Positions 1-8,820 of a stretch of 64,000 nucleotides of DNA are shown in pieces. Position 1 is the stretch's first letter, and the number at the start of each line of letters is the position of its first letter. This DNA comes from Thermohalobaculum sp965247385 (GTDB taxonomy: Bacteria > Pseudomonadota > Alphaproteobacteria > Rhodobacterales > Rhodobacteraceae): contig CBDFHG010000007.1 of NCBI GenBank assembly GCA_965247385.1, positions 1,364,001-1,428,000 on the forward strand. The letters are read 5' to 3'. The notes below the pieces were generated by a model that was not told the DNA's origin, did not search any database, and worked only from the letters and a program-made list of their open reading frames with translations. The position numbers were made by a program, and so were the translations under genes.

Positions 1-108
1 GCCCCGGTCGACATGGAAGCTGAGATCCTGCACCGGGTGCAGCATCCCCGAGGGCACCGGGATGTCGACGCTGAGGCCCTCGACCTCGAGAATACGCTCG
101 GTCGCCAT
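1..108 (-). CDS. ABC transporter ATP-binding protein, N-terminal fragment (runs off window)
   Basis: Only the first 36 codons lie in the window; the rest continues past the left edge. The reading begins ATERILEVEGLSVDIPVPSG after the start Met, the usual opening strand of a DppD/OppD-type ATPase just before Walker A, which would lie outside the window. Its ATG overlaps the TGA of the upstream permease gene (ATGA), so the two are translationally coupled. It is probably the energising subunit of the peptide/nickel-type importer whose permeases and binding protein follow at 108-3557. Family assignment rests on context and this short N terminus. Confidence 0.7.
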   Translation of the reverse strand, partial: MATERILEVEGLSVDIPVPSGMLHPVQDLSFHVDRG

Positions 109-1013
109 CAATTGCGGCCATCCGGCGCGGTCACGTCGCGCAGCCCGTCGCCCAGCAGGTTGATCGACAGCACCAGCAGGAACAGCGCCGTGCCGGGGAT
201 CGCGATCAGCCAGGCGTCGAAGAACATCAGCCCCTTGGCTTCGGAAATCATCAGTCCCCAGCTTGGCTCAGGCGGCTGAACGCCGAGGCCGAGGAACGAC
301 AGCGCCGCCTCCAGCAGGATCGCGTGGGCCATCTCGATGGTCGCCACCACGATCAGGTGGTTGGCGACATTGGGCAGGATCTCGGTCAGCACGATGCGCG
401 CCGTCGAGCAGCCGAGCGCCTGCGCCGAGGCAACGAAATCCAGATTCCGTACCTGCATGGTGGCGCTGCGCATCACAACGGCGAAGCGGTCCCAGATCAG
501 CAGCCCCAGCACCCAGATCACCACCGTCAGCGACGAGCCGATCATGCTGACCACTGCCAGCGCCACCAGCACCACGGGCATCGACAGCCGGGTGGTGATG
601 ATGAAATTCGCCACCATGTCGACCTTGCCGCCGAAATAGCCCGCCAGTACCCCGATGGTGGTGCCGATCACACCCGAGATCAGCATCGCCGAGAACCCGA
701 TCAACAGCGAGATGCGCGCGCCCCAGATGATCCGCGACAGGTAGCCCCGCCCGAAGTGATCGGTTCCCAGCGGATAGGTCCAGGTCGCTTTCGGGCTGTC
801 GAACCAGATCGGCGGGATCAGCTTGCGGTCGAGAACCTGGTCGAGCGGGTCATGCGGCGCGATCCAGGGCGCCAGCAGCGCCATCACGACGATGACGATC
901 AGCACCGTAGCGCCGAAAACCAGCCCGGCATGGCCGAAGATGCGCCGCCGCATCAACGCGCCCGGAGATGGGTCCACTACCGGCGCAACCGGGATCATGT
1001 CGCTCATTGCCAT
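108..1013 (-). CDS. ABC transporter permease, DppC/OppC type
   Basis: Inner-membrane permease of a peptide/nickel-type importer, 301 residues. A hydrophobic helix follows near residue 30 and about five more come later. The cytoplasmic coupling loop SAQALGCSTARIVLTEILPN is an EAA-type motif, and the C-terminal block LSFLGLGVQPPEPSWG is typical of DppC. The ATG at 1013 is preferred over an upstream in-frame ATG at 1049 because the latter lies inside the preceding permease gene; at 1013 the gene starts 2 bases after that gene's stop. It would pair with the DppB-type subunit and dock the ATPase encoded at 1-108. The substrate cannot be told from the sequence. Confidence 0.92.
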   Translation of the reverse strand: MAMSDMIPVAPVVDPSPGALMRRRIFGHAGLVFGATVLIVIVVMALLAPWIAPHDPLDQVLDRKLIPPIWFDSPKATWTYPLGTDHFGRGYLSRIIWGARISLLIGFSAMLISGVIGTTIGVLAGYFGGKVDMVANFIITTRLSMPVVLVALAVVSMIGSSLTVVIWVLGLLIWDRFAVVMRSATMQVRNLDFVASAQALGCSTARIVLTEILPNVANHLIVVATIEMAHAILLEAALSFLGLGVQPPEPSWGLMISEAKGLMFFDAWLIAIPGTALFLLVLSINLLGDGLRDVTAPDGRN

Positions 1014-1014
1014 G

Positions 1015-1932
1015 TCAGGCCACCCTGATCCGTGGGTCCAGCCAGGCATTCAGCATGTCGGCCAGGAAGGTCAGCACGATGTAGAAGATACTCAGCACCA
1101 GAACGATGGCCTGCATCATCGGCAGATCGGCGCGTTGAATCGATTCCCAGGCAAGGAAACCCAGCCCGTTTATGGCGAATATGGTCTCGATGACGATCGA
1201 GCCGCCCAGCATGAAGCCGAACTGCACCGCCGCCAGCGACACCACCGGGATGATGGCGTTGCGCAACGCGTGTTTGAACAGCACCGTCATCGGGCGCAGC
1301 CCCTTGGCCCGGGCGGTGCGGATATAATCCGCCGACAGCACCTCCATCATGCCCGCGCGGGTCAGCCGCATCACTGCCGGGGTAATGTAGTAGCCCAGCG
1401 CGATCGACGGCATGACGAAGTTCGCCCATGAGGCGGTGCCGGTGATCGGCAACCACCGCAAGTAGATGCCGAACCACAGCATCATGGTCAGCGCGAACCA
1501 GAAGCTGGGCATTGCCTGGCCGACGACGGCGATGGTCAGGGCCACCCGGTCGATCAGGCTATTGGGCCGAATCGCCGCCAGCACCCCAAGCGGAATCGAC
1601 AGGGCAAGGGCAAAGGTCAGGGCAAACAGCCCCAGCAGCATGGTGGTGGGCAGGCGTTCGAAAATCACATCAGCGACCGGGCTCCTGAGATAATGCGATT
1701 GCCCGAAATCGCCCTGCACCGCCCGGTACAGCCAGTCCATATACTGCACCAGGATCGGCCGGTCATAGCCATAGACCCGGCGGATATTCTCGATATCCGC
1801 CTCGGTCGCGGTCTCGCCTGCCAATGCGACCGCCGGGTCGCCGGACAGGTAGATCATCGAGAAGGTGATCAGCGATACCGTGATCGCCACCAGAACGGCG
1901 ACGGCGGATCGTTTCAGAATATAAGCCAGCAT
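1015..1932 (-). CDS. ABC transporter permease, DppB/OppB type
   Basis: Inner-membrane permease of 305 residues, the normal DppB length. It begins MLAYILKRSAVAVLVAITVS, a first transmembrane helix with the usual short N terminus, followed by a periplasmic loop with YGYDRPILVQYMDWL and then five helices. The coupling loop RTARAKGLRPMTVLFKHALR is the EAA-type contact for the ATPase. It is the second gene of a minus-strand operon: binding protein, this permease, DppC-type permease, ATPase. A GC-rich hairpin sits between the binding protein gene and this one, the common arrangement for lowering permease expression relative to the binding protein. Confidence 0.93.
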   Translation of the reverse strand: MLAYILKRSAVAVLVAITVSLITFSMIYLSGDPAVALAGETATEADIENIRRVYGYDRPILVQYMDWLYRAVQGDFGQSHYLRSPVADVIFERLPTTMLLGLFALTFALALSIPLGVLAAIRPNSLIDRVALTIAVVGQAMPSFWFALTMMLWFGIYLRWLPITGTASWANFVMPSIALGYYITPAVMRLTRAGMMEVLSADYIRTARAKGLRPMTVLFKHALRNAIIPVVSLAAVQFGFMLGGSIVIETIFAINGLGFLAWESIQRADLPMMQAIVLVLSIFYIVLTFLADMLNAWLDPRIRVA

Positions 1933-1968
1933 GCCATCCAGTTCCGGCAGTCATCGTCGATGGGTATG

Positions 1969-1990
1969 CCCCGCCGGTTTCCCGGCGGGG
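1969..1990 (-). terminator. GC-rich intercistronic hairpin downstream of the binding protein gene
   Basis: A perfect 9-bp stem (CCCCGCCGG with CCGGCGGGG) closes a 4-base loop between the binding protein gene (ends 2022) and the DppB-type gene (starts 1932). There is no T-tract, so it more likely acts as an mRNA 3'-end stabiliser or partial attenuator than as a full terminator. Confidence 0.6.
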
Positions 1991-2021
1991 TGTATTGCCG
2001 GTCGCTACAGCGCGCCCGCGA

Positions 2022-3557
2022 TTAACGCCATTTCGCGGCGTAAAAGCGCGGGATCTCGTCCGAAGTGGTCTGGAAGTCCAGATCGTTCGAATACACGTAG
2101 TACTTCGCGTATGTGAACATCGGCAGCCAGTAGAGCTCGGCCGAAATCCGCTCCAGCGCTTTCTTGTAGACCGCTTCGCGCGCCGCCGGATCGGTGGTGG
2201 TATCGCCCTCGGCCAGCCAGGCGATCACTTGCGGATCCTTGGCCGGGTCGTCGCGACCGCCGGAGAAGAAGTGGCTGGTGATCGCCGAGACATCGGGGAT
2301 CGAGTTCGAGCCCCAGGTCATGTGGTTGATCGGCGTCTGGCCGTTCCACACCAGGTCGCGCAGCGCCCGGTATTGCAGGAAGGTCAGGTTGGCCTTGATC
2401 CCCACCTTGGCCAGATCGCCGATCACCGCCTCGGTGAACTCGCGCTGGCGGTAGGCGTAGATGTCGAACTCGAAGCCGTCAGGATAGCCCGCTTCGGCCA
2501 GCAGTGCTTTCGCCTTCTCCGGATCATAGTCCCACCGGGTCACGTCCTGGGCACAACCGAACTGATCCGGGTGGCAGGCCGAGGGGATCACTACCGAAGC
2601 CGGGCCGACCAGGTTCCGGGTCAGCGACTCGCGATTGATCGCATGGGCCACCGCGGCGCGCACCCGCTGGTCGGTGAAGAAGGTTTGGCCGGAGCTGCCG
2701 TCCACGTCGAAGGCCAGGTAGGAAACCCGCATGGTCTTGGCGTTCTCCACCGTGACCTCGCCGGTTGCTTCCAGCCGCTCGGCCTGGTCCTTGGGCACAT
2801 CCCAGATCCAGTCCAGCCCGCCGGTCAGTATTTCGGCGATCTGGGTGTTCATCTCCTTGATGATGCGGAACCGGATGTTGCCGATGGCGGGCTGGCCCTT
2901 CGGGCCGTCGGCCATGTAGGCATCGTTCTTCGCCCACAACACGTACTCGCCAGCCTTGACCTCGACGAGCTGGTAGGGGCCGGTGCCGACTGCCGATACC
3001 GAGCCGTGGTCTTTCTTGCCGTCGGCGCCGACGGGGGTATTGTCGTAATGGCCTTCCGGCATGATGAACAGCGCGTTGGACAGATAGGCGAAGGCGGCCG
3101 GGAACGGCTGATCCAGATTGATCCGCACCTTGTGCGGACCCAGCGCCTCGGCGTTCTTCATCCAGCCGACATTCTTGATCGTCAGGACGCCATTATCCTC
3201 GTTGGTGACGTGGTTGATGGTGTAGACCACATCCTCGGAGCCAAAGCTGGACCCATCATGGAAAACCACGTCGTCACGCAGATCCACCTCCAGGGTGAGG
3301 TTGTCGATCCATTCGATACCGGTGGCCAGAAGCGGCTCGTACTCGCCGGTGTCGAGGTTGCGGAACAACAGGGCGTCCCAGCCCAGATGCCCCATCACCA
3401 CCAGTTCGCGGGTGTTGTTGTAATAGGGGTCGATGACGGCGATATCGCGGTCAGTCGCCCAGTTCAGGGTATCGTCCGCCTTGCCGGCAAGGGCAGGGCT
3501 GGACCAGATGCCTGCGGCGGCGGCGATCGCCACGCTCGGCAGAATCCATTGCTTCAC
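2022..3557 (-). CDS. ABC transporter substrate-binding protein, SBP_bac_5 (peptide/opine/nickel) family
   Basis: Periplasmic solute-binding protein of 511 residues, first gene of the importer operon. The GTG at 3557 is chosen because AAGGAGG lies at ideal spacing in front of it and the product then opens with a clean signal peptide (KQWILPSVAIAAAAG, ending ALA). The mature part has SBP_bac_5 blocks: LNWATDRDIAVIDPYYNNTR near the start, the signature region around LEVDLRDDVVFHDG with DVVYTINHV, and the middle-domain helix AVAHAINRESL. Peptides, opines, nickel chelates and glycosides are all known ligands of this family; nothing here separates them. An upstream in-frame ATG at 3641 exists but lacks a ribosome site. 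Confidence 0.93.
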   Translation of the reverse strand: MKQWILPSVAIAAAAGIWSSPALAGKADDTLNWATDRDIAVIDPYYNNTRELVVMGHLGWDALLFRNLDTGEYEPLLATGIEWIDNLTLEVDLRDDVVFHDGSSFGSEDVVYTINHVTNEDNGVLTIKNVGWMKNAEALGPHKVRINLDQPFPAAFAYLSNALFIMPEGHYDNTPVGADGKKDHGSVSAVGTGPYQLVEVKAGEYVLWAKNDAYMADGPKGQPAIGNIRFRIIKEMNTQIAEILTGGLDWIWDVPKDQAERLEATGEVTVENAKTMRVSYLAFDVDGSSGQTFFTDQRVRAAVAHAINRESLTRNLVGPASVVIPSACHPDQFGCAQDVTRWDYDPEKAKALLAEAGYPDGFEFDIYAYRQREFTEAVIGDLAKVGIKANLTFLQYRALRDLVWNGQTPINHMTWGSNSIPDVSAITSHFFSGGRDDPAKDPQVIAWLAEGDTTTDPAAREAVYKKALERISAELYWLPMFTYAKYYVYSNDLDFQTTSDEIPRFYAAKWR

Positions 3558-3744
3558 GGGTCGTTTCCTCCTTGTCGAACATCGTTGCGCGGCATGCATT
3601 CGAGGCCTGCCATTGAAACGGGAGCGTGGCACCGAAATCACCGGCGCGCAAGGGAAGCTCCCTAGTCATCAAATAGATGATCGATTCTCCCGTGGGGCGC
3701 CGGCCGCGGTTTTGCGGTATATGCTGGCATTTTGGAGATCCCCG

Positions 3745-4701
3745 ATGCCGAACCTGACACCCTCGATCATGACGCCCGATCCGCCGGTCCGCCGCCGCAG
3801 CGCGGTCGCGGGCGTGCTGTGGATGTTGCTGTCCTGCGCCATTCTGGCCGGGGTGGCGGCGATCGGCCGCTACGCCGCGCTGGCCGGGATGCCGCCGTTT
3901 CAGGTCGTGTTCCTGCGGTTGCTTTTTGGCGCGATCGCGCTGTCGCCGGTGCTGGTCTGGCGTGGACCGGGGATGGTGCGGACGTCCCAGTTCCGGCTTT
4001 ATGCGATGCGGGTTGTGCTTGGCCTCGCCGGCATGACCACGTTCTTTCTGGCGCTGTCGATGCTGCCGGTCGGCGAGGTCACGGCGATCAGCTTCCTGAC
4101 CCCGCTGTTCTCGATCATCGGTGCGGCGCTGTTCCTGGGCGAGGTTGTCCGCTGGCGGCGCTGGACCTCCACGCTGATCGGGTTTGCGGGCACGTTGGTC
4201 ATCCTGCGCCCGGGGATCGGTGAGGTCGGGCCTGGCATCTGGCTGGCATTGGCCGCGGCGCTCTTCATGGCGGTCACCAGTCTGTTGATCAAGCGCCTGT
4301 CCGACCACGACGACCCGGACAAGGTGGTGTTGATCTCGGTGTTGATGCAGACGCCCATCGCGCTGATCCCGGCGCTGTTCGTCTGGCAGTGGCCGGAGCC
4401 GCATCTGTGGGCGGTCCTGGCGGCCATGGGGGCGCTGGGGATGCTGGGCCACATCACCCTGGCGCGCGCCTTCGCCTCGGCCGACGCCTCGCTGGTGATG
4501 AGCGTCGATTTCGCCCGGCTGCCCTTCGCGGTGCTGTTCGGCTTCGCATTGTTCGGCGAGTTGATCGACACCTGGACCTGGATCGGGGCGGGCGTGATCT
4601 TCGCCGCCACTCTCTACAACGCCCACCGCGAGGGCAAGCTGCGCCGCGCCACCCCGACGCAGGAGCCCTACTCCACCGGCAACATTAAACTGGAGCGATA
4701 A
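3745..4701 (+). CDS. DMT-superfamily transporter with two EamA domains
   Basis: Integral membrane protein of 318 residues with about ten predicted helices arranged as two EamA repeats. The second repeat ends with the helix WIGAGVIFAATLYN and a short charged tail. These are usually exporters of amino acids, nucleosides or small metabolites; the substrate is not predictable. The ATG at 3745 follows GGAG at 7-base spacing; another in-frame ATG at 3721 has no such site. It is divergent from the importer operon. Its last 34 bases overlap the 3' end of the convergent hydrolase gene. Confidence 0.92.
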   Translation: MPNLTPSIMTPDPPVRRRSAVAGVLWMLLSCAILAGVAAIGRYAALAGMPPFQVVFLRLLFGAIALSPVLVWRGPGMVRTSQFRLYAMRVVLGLAGMTTFFLALSMLPVGEVTAISFLTPLFSIIGAALFLGEVVRWRRWTSTLIGFAGTLVILRPGIGEVGPGIWLALAAALFMAVTSLLIKRLSDHDDPDKVVLISVLMQTPIALIPALFVWQWPEPHLWAVLAAMGALGMLGHITLARAFASADASLVMSVDFARLPFAVLFGFALFGELIDTWTWIGAGVIFAATLYNAHREGKLRRATPTQEPYSTGNIKLER

Positions 4702-6491
4702 GACCCGCCGGTGCGGATGGTCCAGTTGCCCGGTCTGCCGTAGGGCCAGAGGGCGAAGTTGTCGCGGTCCGCCCCGGCGATGGCGAGGCCGATGCGATGC
4801 CCGGCGGGAAACTCCCAAGAGACCGGCAGCAGCGCAAAGTCGATCGTTACCGGCTGACCCGGCACCAGTGGCTGCGCCTCGGCCCGGGTGAAGGCGCGGT
4901 AAGGCCAGGTGGTGCGATAGGTCGGCGACGGGTCGGAAATGCCCCGGTGCAACGCCCGCAGCATTCCCTCGGTGACATAGTGCGACGACCCGTCGGGGGC
5001 GATGTCTTCCAGATAGGCGAAAATGCAGGCATCGGCCTGATCGCAGGCAAAATCGAGATGCAGCAGCGGGTGGCCGCTGACGGTCAGGGCGGCATCCAGA
5101 GGCGGCGACCGGAACCGCAGGCGGTCCCCGGGCCTTCGATCCCAATCGGGATAGTAATCCTGCACATTGCGGATCTGCAGGCGGCCATAGCGGGTGTTCT
5201 GCCCGGTGCCGCAGCGGTAATCGGCGCGGTGGCGCACCTCGCCCCCGGTTTCCGGGGCCTGCGCCAGATCGCCCGAAGCGCCCAGAAACAACGTTTGTTC
5301 CTGCCGGGTCGGCGGCCAGTTGGGAGCGCTCTTCCAGGCCTCTGCGCGAATGGTGTGGTAATGCACCGGCGCCTCGTGCTTCAGCCCGGTTTCGATCCCC
5401 AGCACATGCTCGTCGAAAAAGCGCAGAATCGTGCCCAGCACCGGGAACTCAGGCAAGGCCCAGCGCCGGAACGGGCTGGCGTTGCAGCGCGCACCGTGGT
5501 CCCAGGGGCCCAGAAGCAGTGCGCGCTTGGGAGAGGCGATGCTAAGGAACCGGCTGATCGAGCCGTTCATATAAGCCCCGTCCCGCCAGCCCGAGATTGT
5601 CAGCACCGCCAGGTCGTCGCGGAATCCGTCCGAAACCGCATGGGGGCTGAAGCTGTCGGAGGTGAAGCCGGGATCATGCGCCAGACCTGAGTCGCGGAAC
5701 TGGAATTCGCGCAGGAAGTCCGGCATGTGGACATTGGCGGCGTGCTCGGCGATGGCCTCGGCCAGCAGCACGCCCTGCGGGTCGTCATCGACCGGGGCGG
5801 GGCCTTCCAGGCCGGGCTCAGCGAAGTAATAGAACTTGCGCAGGTCGTCGCGATGGTCCTGATCCAGCGCGTCCATGATCCGGCCATAGCCGGTGGCGAG
5901 ATCGCTGAGCAGGATTCCGCCGGGGTAGAAATGGTCGCTATAGGTGTCCCAGACAGCACTGATCGGCGCGATCGCCTTCAGGGCGGGGTGGCCGGAGGCG
6001 GCGGCGAAATCGCAGGCGGCACCCAGGTAGGAGATCCCGGTCGCGGCCAGACGCCCGTCACACCAGTCCTGCGCCACGACCCAATCGATGACCTCGGCGT
6101 AGTCCTGCCGCTCGGCGGGCGAGCGGAAGCTGTCGCGACAGCCGAAGGATGCCCCGGTGCCGCGCACATCGACGACCATCAGCGCATAACCGCGCGGCAC
6201 GAACATCTGGCGATAGGCGGCCGAGTTGGGGCTGGGTTCGATTCCGTCGCGGGCGTCGGCGGCCAACCGGAAGCGGCGGTAGTAGGGGGTGAAGATCAGG
6301 ATGGCAGGGAAGCCTTCGGGCGAACGATCGCCTTCGGGCAGGTGGAGATCTACCGCCAACCTCACTCCGTCGCGCATCGTCAGATAATGCGAGACAGGGG
6401 CGGCCGGAACTCTGTGAGTTGCCACCCGGCGGTCGAGATAGTTTTGCGGATTGGTGATCCAGACGTCCGAACCAAGCAGGCTATCGGTCAC
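4668..6491 (-). CDS. CocE/NonD family hydrolase (X-Pro dipeptidyl-peptidase-like)
   Basis: Alpha/beta hydrolase of 607 residues with a C-terminal jelly-roll (PepX-C) domain, the architecture of cocaine esterases, amino-acid ester hydrolases and glutaryl-acylases. Visible elements are VDVRGTGASFG (oxyanion region), the nucleophile elbow GISYLG, and LLLGPWDHGARCN carrying the likely catalytic His. The GTG at 6491 is preferred because GGAGGG precedes it and the product then begins TDSLLGSDVWITNP; the longer reading from an upstream ATG looks non-coding. It overlaps the DMT gene tail to tail. The upstream flank at 6615 is the left edge of the inserted island, so its original promoter neighbourhood has been altered. 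Substrate is unknown. Confidence 0.9.
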   Translation of the reverse strand: MTDSLLGSDVWITNPQNYLDRRVATHRVPAAPVSHYLTMRDGVRLAVDLHLPEGDRSPEGFPAILIFTPYYRRFRLAADARDGIEPSPNSAAYRQMFVPRGYALMVVDVRGTGASFGCRDSFRSPAERQDYAEVIDWVVAQDWCDGRLAATGISYLGAACDFAAASGHPALKAIAPISAVWDTYSDHFYPGGILLSDLATGYGRIMDALDQDHRDDLRKFYYFAEPGLEGPAPVDDDPQGVLLAEAIAEHAANVHMPDFLREFQFRDSGLAHDPGFTSDSFSPHAVSDGFRDDLAVLTISGWRDGAYMNGSISRFLSIASPKRALLLGPWDHGARCNASPFRRWALPEFPVLGTILRFFDEHVLGIETGLKHEAPVHYHTIRAEAWKSAPNWPPTRQEQTLFLGASGDLAQAPETGGEVRHRADYRCGTGQNTRYGRLQIRNVQDYYPDWDRRPGDRLRFRSPPLDAALTVSGHPLLHLDFACDQADACIFAYLEDIAPDGSSHYVTEGMLRALHRGISDPSPTYRTTWPYRAFTRAEAQPLVPGQPVTIDFALLPVSWEFPAGHRIGLAIAGADRDNFALWPYGRPGNWTIRTGGSYRSSLMLPVE

Positions 6492-6617
6492 GCGGCGACC
6501 CTCCGATGGCGATGCGCGTATCCGAGCATTCCCCGCCAGCCGCGTCAATTCCGGTTCCGGTCCGTAGGCCGCAAAGTGTGGCACCGACGATCCGCGATTA
6601 CCTTTTGGGCGCCCTAA

Positions 6618-6648
6618 TACCAAAGGTCATTGATGATGACCTTTGGTA
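6618..6648. repeat. 31-bp palindrome at the left end of the island
   Basis: TACCAAAGGTCAT, a 5-base centre TGATG and ATGACCTTTGGTA form a perfect 13-bp inverted repeat. Its first 24 bases equal the right terminal repeat of the island. It looks like an isolated end of an IS630-type element whose remainder is missing. Confidence 0.8.
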
Positions 6649-6659
6649 TAACTGCCAGT

Positions 6660-6860
6660 TTAATTTGTCTTAAGGTTCACTCCGGAAGAAACCCCTTTTA
6701 CCAATTGATGCTGGTGTTTTTTGAATGATTCCTCAGCTTTTTGGATCGCGATTTCCTCAATCGATTTCTCCTCCCTACCAAACACCGCATCAATTGCCCG
6801 GTCGGTCGATGTTTCTTGTTCGGAAGATTCGGCACTTGGCTTCTTAGCTGGATTACTCAT
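6660..6860 (-). CDS. Small hydrophilic protein, third gene of the Ntn-hydrolase operon
   Basis: A 66-residue, highly charged, probably partly helical protein beginning MSNPAKKPSAESSEQETSTD and ending GVSSGVNLKTN. I do not recognise a family. Its ATG overlaps the last codons of the Ntn-hydrolase gene (ATGAGTAA overlap), which implies coupled translation and a functional link. It has no signal peptide or membrane segment. The DNA is AT-rich like the neighbouring gene and unlike the rest of the window. It is the last gene before the left terminal repeat of the island. It could be a regulator, adaptor or substrate tag for the Ntn-hydrolase, but that is inference. Confidence 0.6.
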   Translation of the reverse strand: MSNPAKKPSAESSEQETSTDRAIDAVFGREEKSIEEIAIQKAEESFKKHQHQLVKGVSSGVNLKTN

Positions 6861-7318
6861 GGTCGTCCTCCATACCACCTAGTTGTTTGCTCAAACGGGT
6901 GTAGAATCTTGGATTAAATTTTTTCTCAAAATAATGTTTTCGCTTTATCCACACAAATCCCTCAGATTTCGAAATAACCGCCACATCAACAGGGCCTCCA
7001 ACTGTCTCACGTTCAGCGGATACGCGTCTCTTCAATGACGTAATATTAATCAAGGATTCTGCCATATTGGCTAATTCTTGATATGGCATAAATCTTACCA
7101 TTTCTTTGACTCTCTCCTCGAATTTTTCTTTTTTTATATTTTCCGAATCAATCTTCAAATCTTTAAGGACAGATTTTATTGTATTCTTCAAATTATCTTT
7201 GGTTGTCTTCTTGTCTTTAACGCTTCCCTGAAAATAAGAATCGATCAAGGCCTCTCCGAACCTCTTCAAGAGTTCCTCAAGGGACTTCGAAACAAAACCA
7301 TCATATTCCGGATCAACA
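6853..7318 (-). pseudogene. Proteasome-like Ntn-hydrolase, 3' part (gene split by IS66)
   Basis: This is the C-terminal third of the gene whose start is at 9671. The IS66 copy at 7327-8820 separates the parts. Joining 9671-8821 to 7318-6853, with one copy of the 8-bp duplication removed, restores one open frame of 438 codons without any frameshift. The part here reads from VDPEYDGFVSKSLEELLKRF through a lysine-rich helical stretch to LSKQLGGMEDDHE. It is predicted largely helical and adds an extension well beyond a normal proteasome beta fold. The apparent Met start at 7338 lies in the IS66 end and is an artefact. Confidence 0.82.
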
Positions 7319-7326
7319 CCTTTAAG

Positions 7327-8820
7327 GTAACTACTCAACCCGGTTGGATCACTGATTTTCCAGCGATGGTGGCCTGGATTGCCTGGAAAGCAGACAGGCC
7401 TTGCCGTTTTCCGGTGTTGAGGACGGAGCGAACGTTGGCGTAGAAGTCGGCCCCCCAGTTGGAGCGGAATCCCCCGGTGACCTTGCGGAAGGTGGTTGAG
7501 GGGCGGATGGCTTGTTCCGAGCCGTTGTTGGTTGGCGGCACGTCGCGTTCGGTCATGAATGTGAACAGGCTGTCACGGTCTTTGCCGTAGCGTTTGCGCA
7601 GGCGAATTCCGTCTTTGTTGGTTGGCTGACAAGCCATAACCTTGTCCATTCGCCGGTCCAGGTCGCCCCGGTATTTCTGAAGTGTACTGTCCTTCAGACG
7701 CTTTCGCCGTCGGCCCAGAACACAGGCGCGCAAGATGAGCATTTTCATTGCCGGTGCGAAGATCGCATCGCCAGCGTCGATGGCATACTGGCAGTCGCGC
7801 AACTGGTGGGCCAGACAGATTTGCCAGACCTCCCCGAGCCCCCGCTGGCCGCCGTAAAGATCGGACACCCAGATGGCGGGCCGGTGGCCGTCCATCACGT
7901 CCTCGGCCACCGCCTTCGCCCGACTGTTGCGGATGACGTGGACGCAGACTTCATCGTTTTGGAAAACCCATTCCCAGGCGTTGCGCCCCTTGATGCGTGC
8001 GCCGGTCTCGTCGGAGCAGACGATCCGGCTTTGTCGCAGGCGGGCAAGAACCGCCTGGAACTGGGCGTCAAAGCCGGGCTTGACCCTCTTGAACAGGTTG
8101 ACCAGGGCGGCTTGGCTGATCGTCAAGCCGTGCAAATCGGCGAACAGTTTCGACAGACGCTGGTAACTGACCGCGTGTTCATAACGCATGTAAACCGCCA
8201 TCGCCTCGATCGACGGGGTGAACGGAGACCCCGGCTCAAGCCCCGCCGGAACCGGCGCCACAAAGCGCTCCGAACAATGAGGACACCTCGCCGCATACAG
8301 TTCCACACGGGTGACAATGGGAGCGGGGCGCGGCAGTTCGATCTTGTCATAAATCGCATGCAACTTGTGATCCTCATCGCCGAGCGCTGAATAACAGTGT
8401 GGGCAGGACAGCGCCTTCGCAACCACCCGCTGATCCGGGTCAGGGTGCAGAGGACGCCCACCGCCACCATGCCCCTTGCGCCGTTTTTTGCGGTTGCCCC
8501 GGGCCGGTTTCTTGTTCGCCTTGCGCCCATGCGACGGCGGCGTACTGGAGTTGTCCGGCGTCTTCGCAGGCTCACCAAGCTTTGCCTCAAGTTCCGTGAC
8601 GCGCCTGGCAAAGCCCTCGTTCACTGCCACCAGCTCCTGTGCCTGCGTCCACAGCGCGAGGATCAAGGCATCTTTCTCTGCATGCGTCAATCGGCTCAGG
8701 TCGGGTAAATGAGTCATAGATAACTTGACGCATATCCACGCCCTCAATGCAAGAAAATTCTCTATATCTGGTGCCGATCGAACCCAGGAACGCAACCTTT
8801 GGGGTGGGTTGAGTAGTTAC
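7327..8820 (-). mobile_element. IS66-family insertion sequence (single-ORF type)
   Basis: A 1494-bp element bounded by inverted ends GTAACTACTCAACCC (7327-7341) and its complement at 8806-8820. Both sides carry the 8-bp duplication CCTTTAAG (7319-7326 and 8821-8828), the target length known for IS66. The element interrupts the Ntn-hydrolase gene in the same orientation. The intact duplication and intact transposase frame suggest a fairly recent insertion. Confidence 0.93.
7335..8717 (-). CDS. IS66-family transposase
   Basis: A 460-residue DDE transposase. The N terminus has the leucine-rich coiled helix LSRLTHAEKDALILALWTQA, then a Lys/Arg-rich linker with SSTPPSHGRKANKKPARGN, and a zinc-binding block with paired Cys (CPHCYSALG, CPHCSERF). 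The catalytic core shows VCSDETGARIKG (first Asp), AIWVSDLYGGQRG (second Asp) and PPTNNGSEQAIRPS (Glu). There is no sign of the accessory orfs found in three-ORF IS66 elements. The ATG at 8717 is chosen because the preceding 26 codons read from the element end. The frame is intact, so the element may still be mobile. The stop codon lies in the terminal repeat. Confidence 0.92.
   Translation of the reverse strand: MTHLPDLSRLTHAEKDALILALWTQAQELVAVNEGFARRVTELEAKLGEPAKTPDNSSTPPSHGRKANKKPARGNRKKRRKGHGGGGRPLHPDPDQRVVAKALSCPHCYSALGDEDHKLHAIYDKIELPRPAPIVTRVELYAARCPHCSERFVAPVPAGLEPGSPFTPSIEAMAVYMRYEHAVSYQRLSKLFADLHGLTISQAALVNLFKRVKPGFDAQFQAVLARLRQSRIVCSDETGARIKGRNAWEWVFQNDEVCVHVIRNSRAKAVAEDVMDGHRPAIWVSDLYGGQRGLGEVWQICLAHQLRDCQYAIDAGDAIFAPAMKMLILRACVLGRRRKRLKDSTLQKYRGDLDRRMDKVMACQPTNKDGIRLRKRYGKDRDSLFTFMTERDVPPTNNGSEQAIRPSTTFRKVTGGFRSNWGADFYANVRSVLNTGKRQGLSAFQAIQATIAGKSVIQPG

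Noticed and set aside
7335..7338. Apparent Met start of a 161-residue protein at 7338
   Set aside because: The start lies in the IS66 terminal repeat; the frame is the 3' part of the split Ntn-hydrolase.
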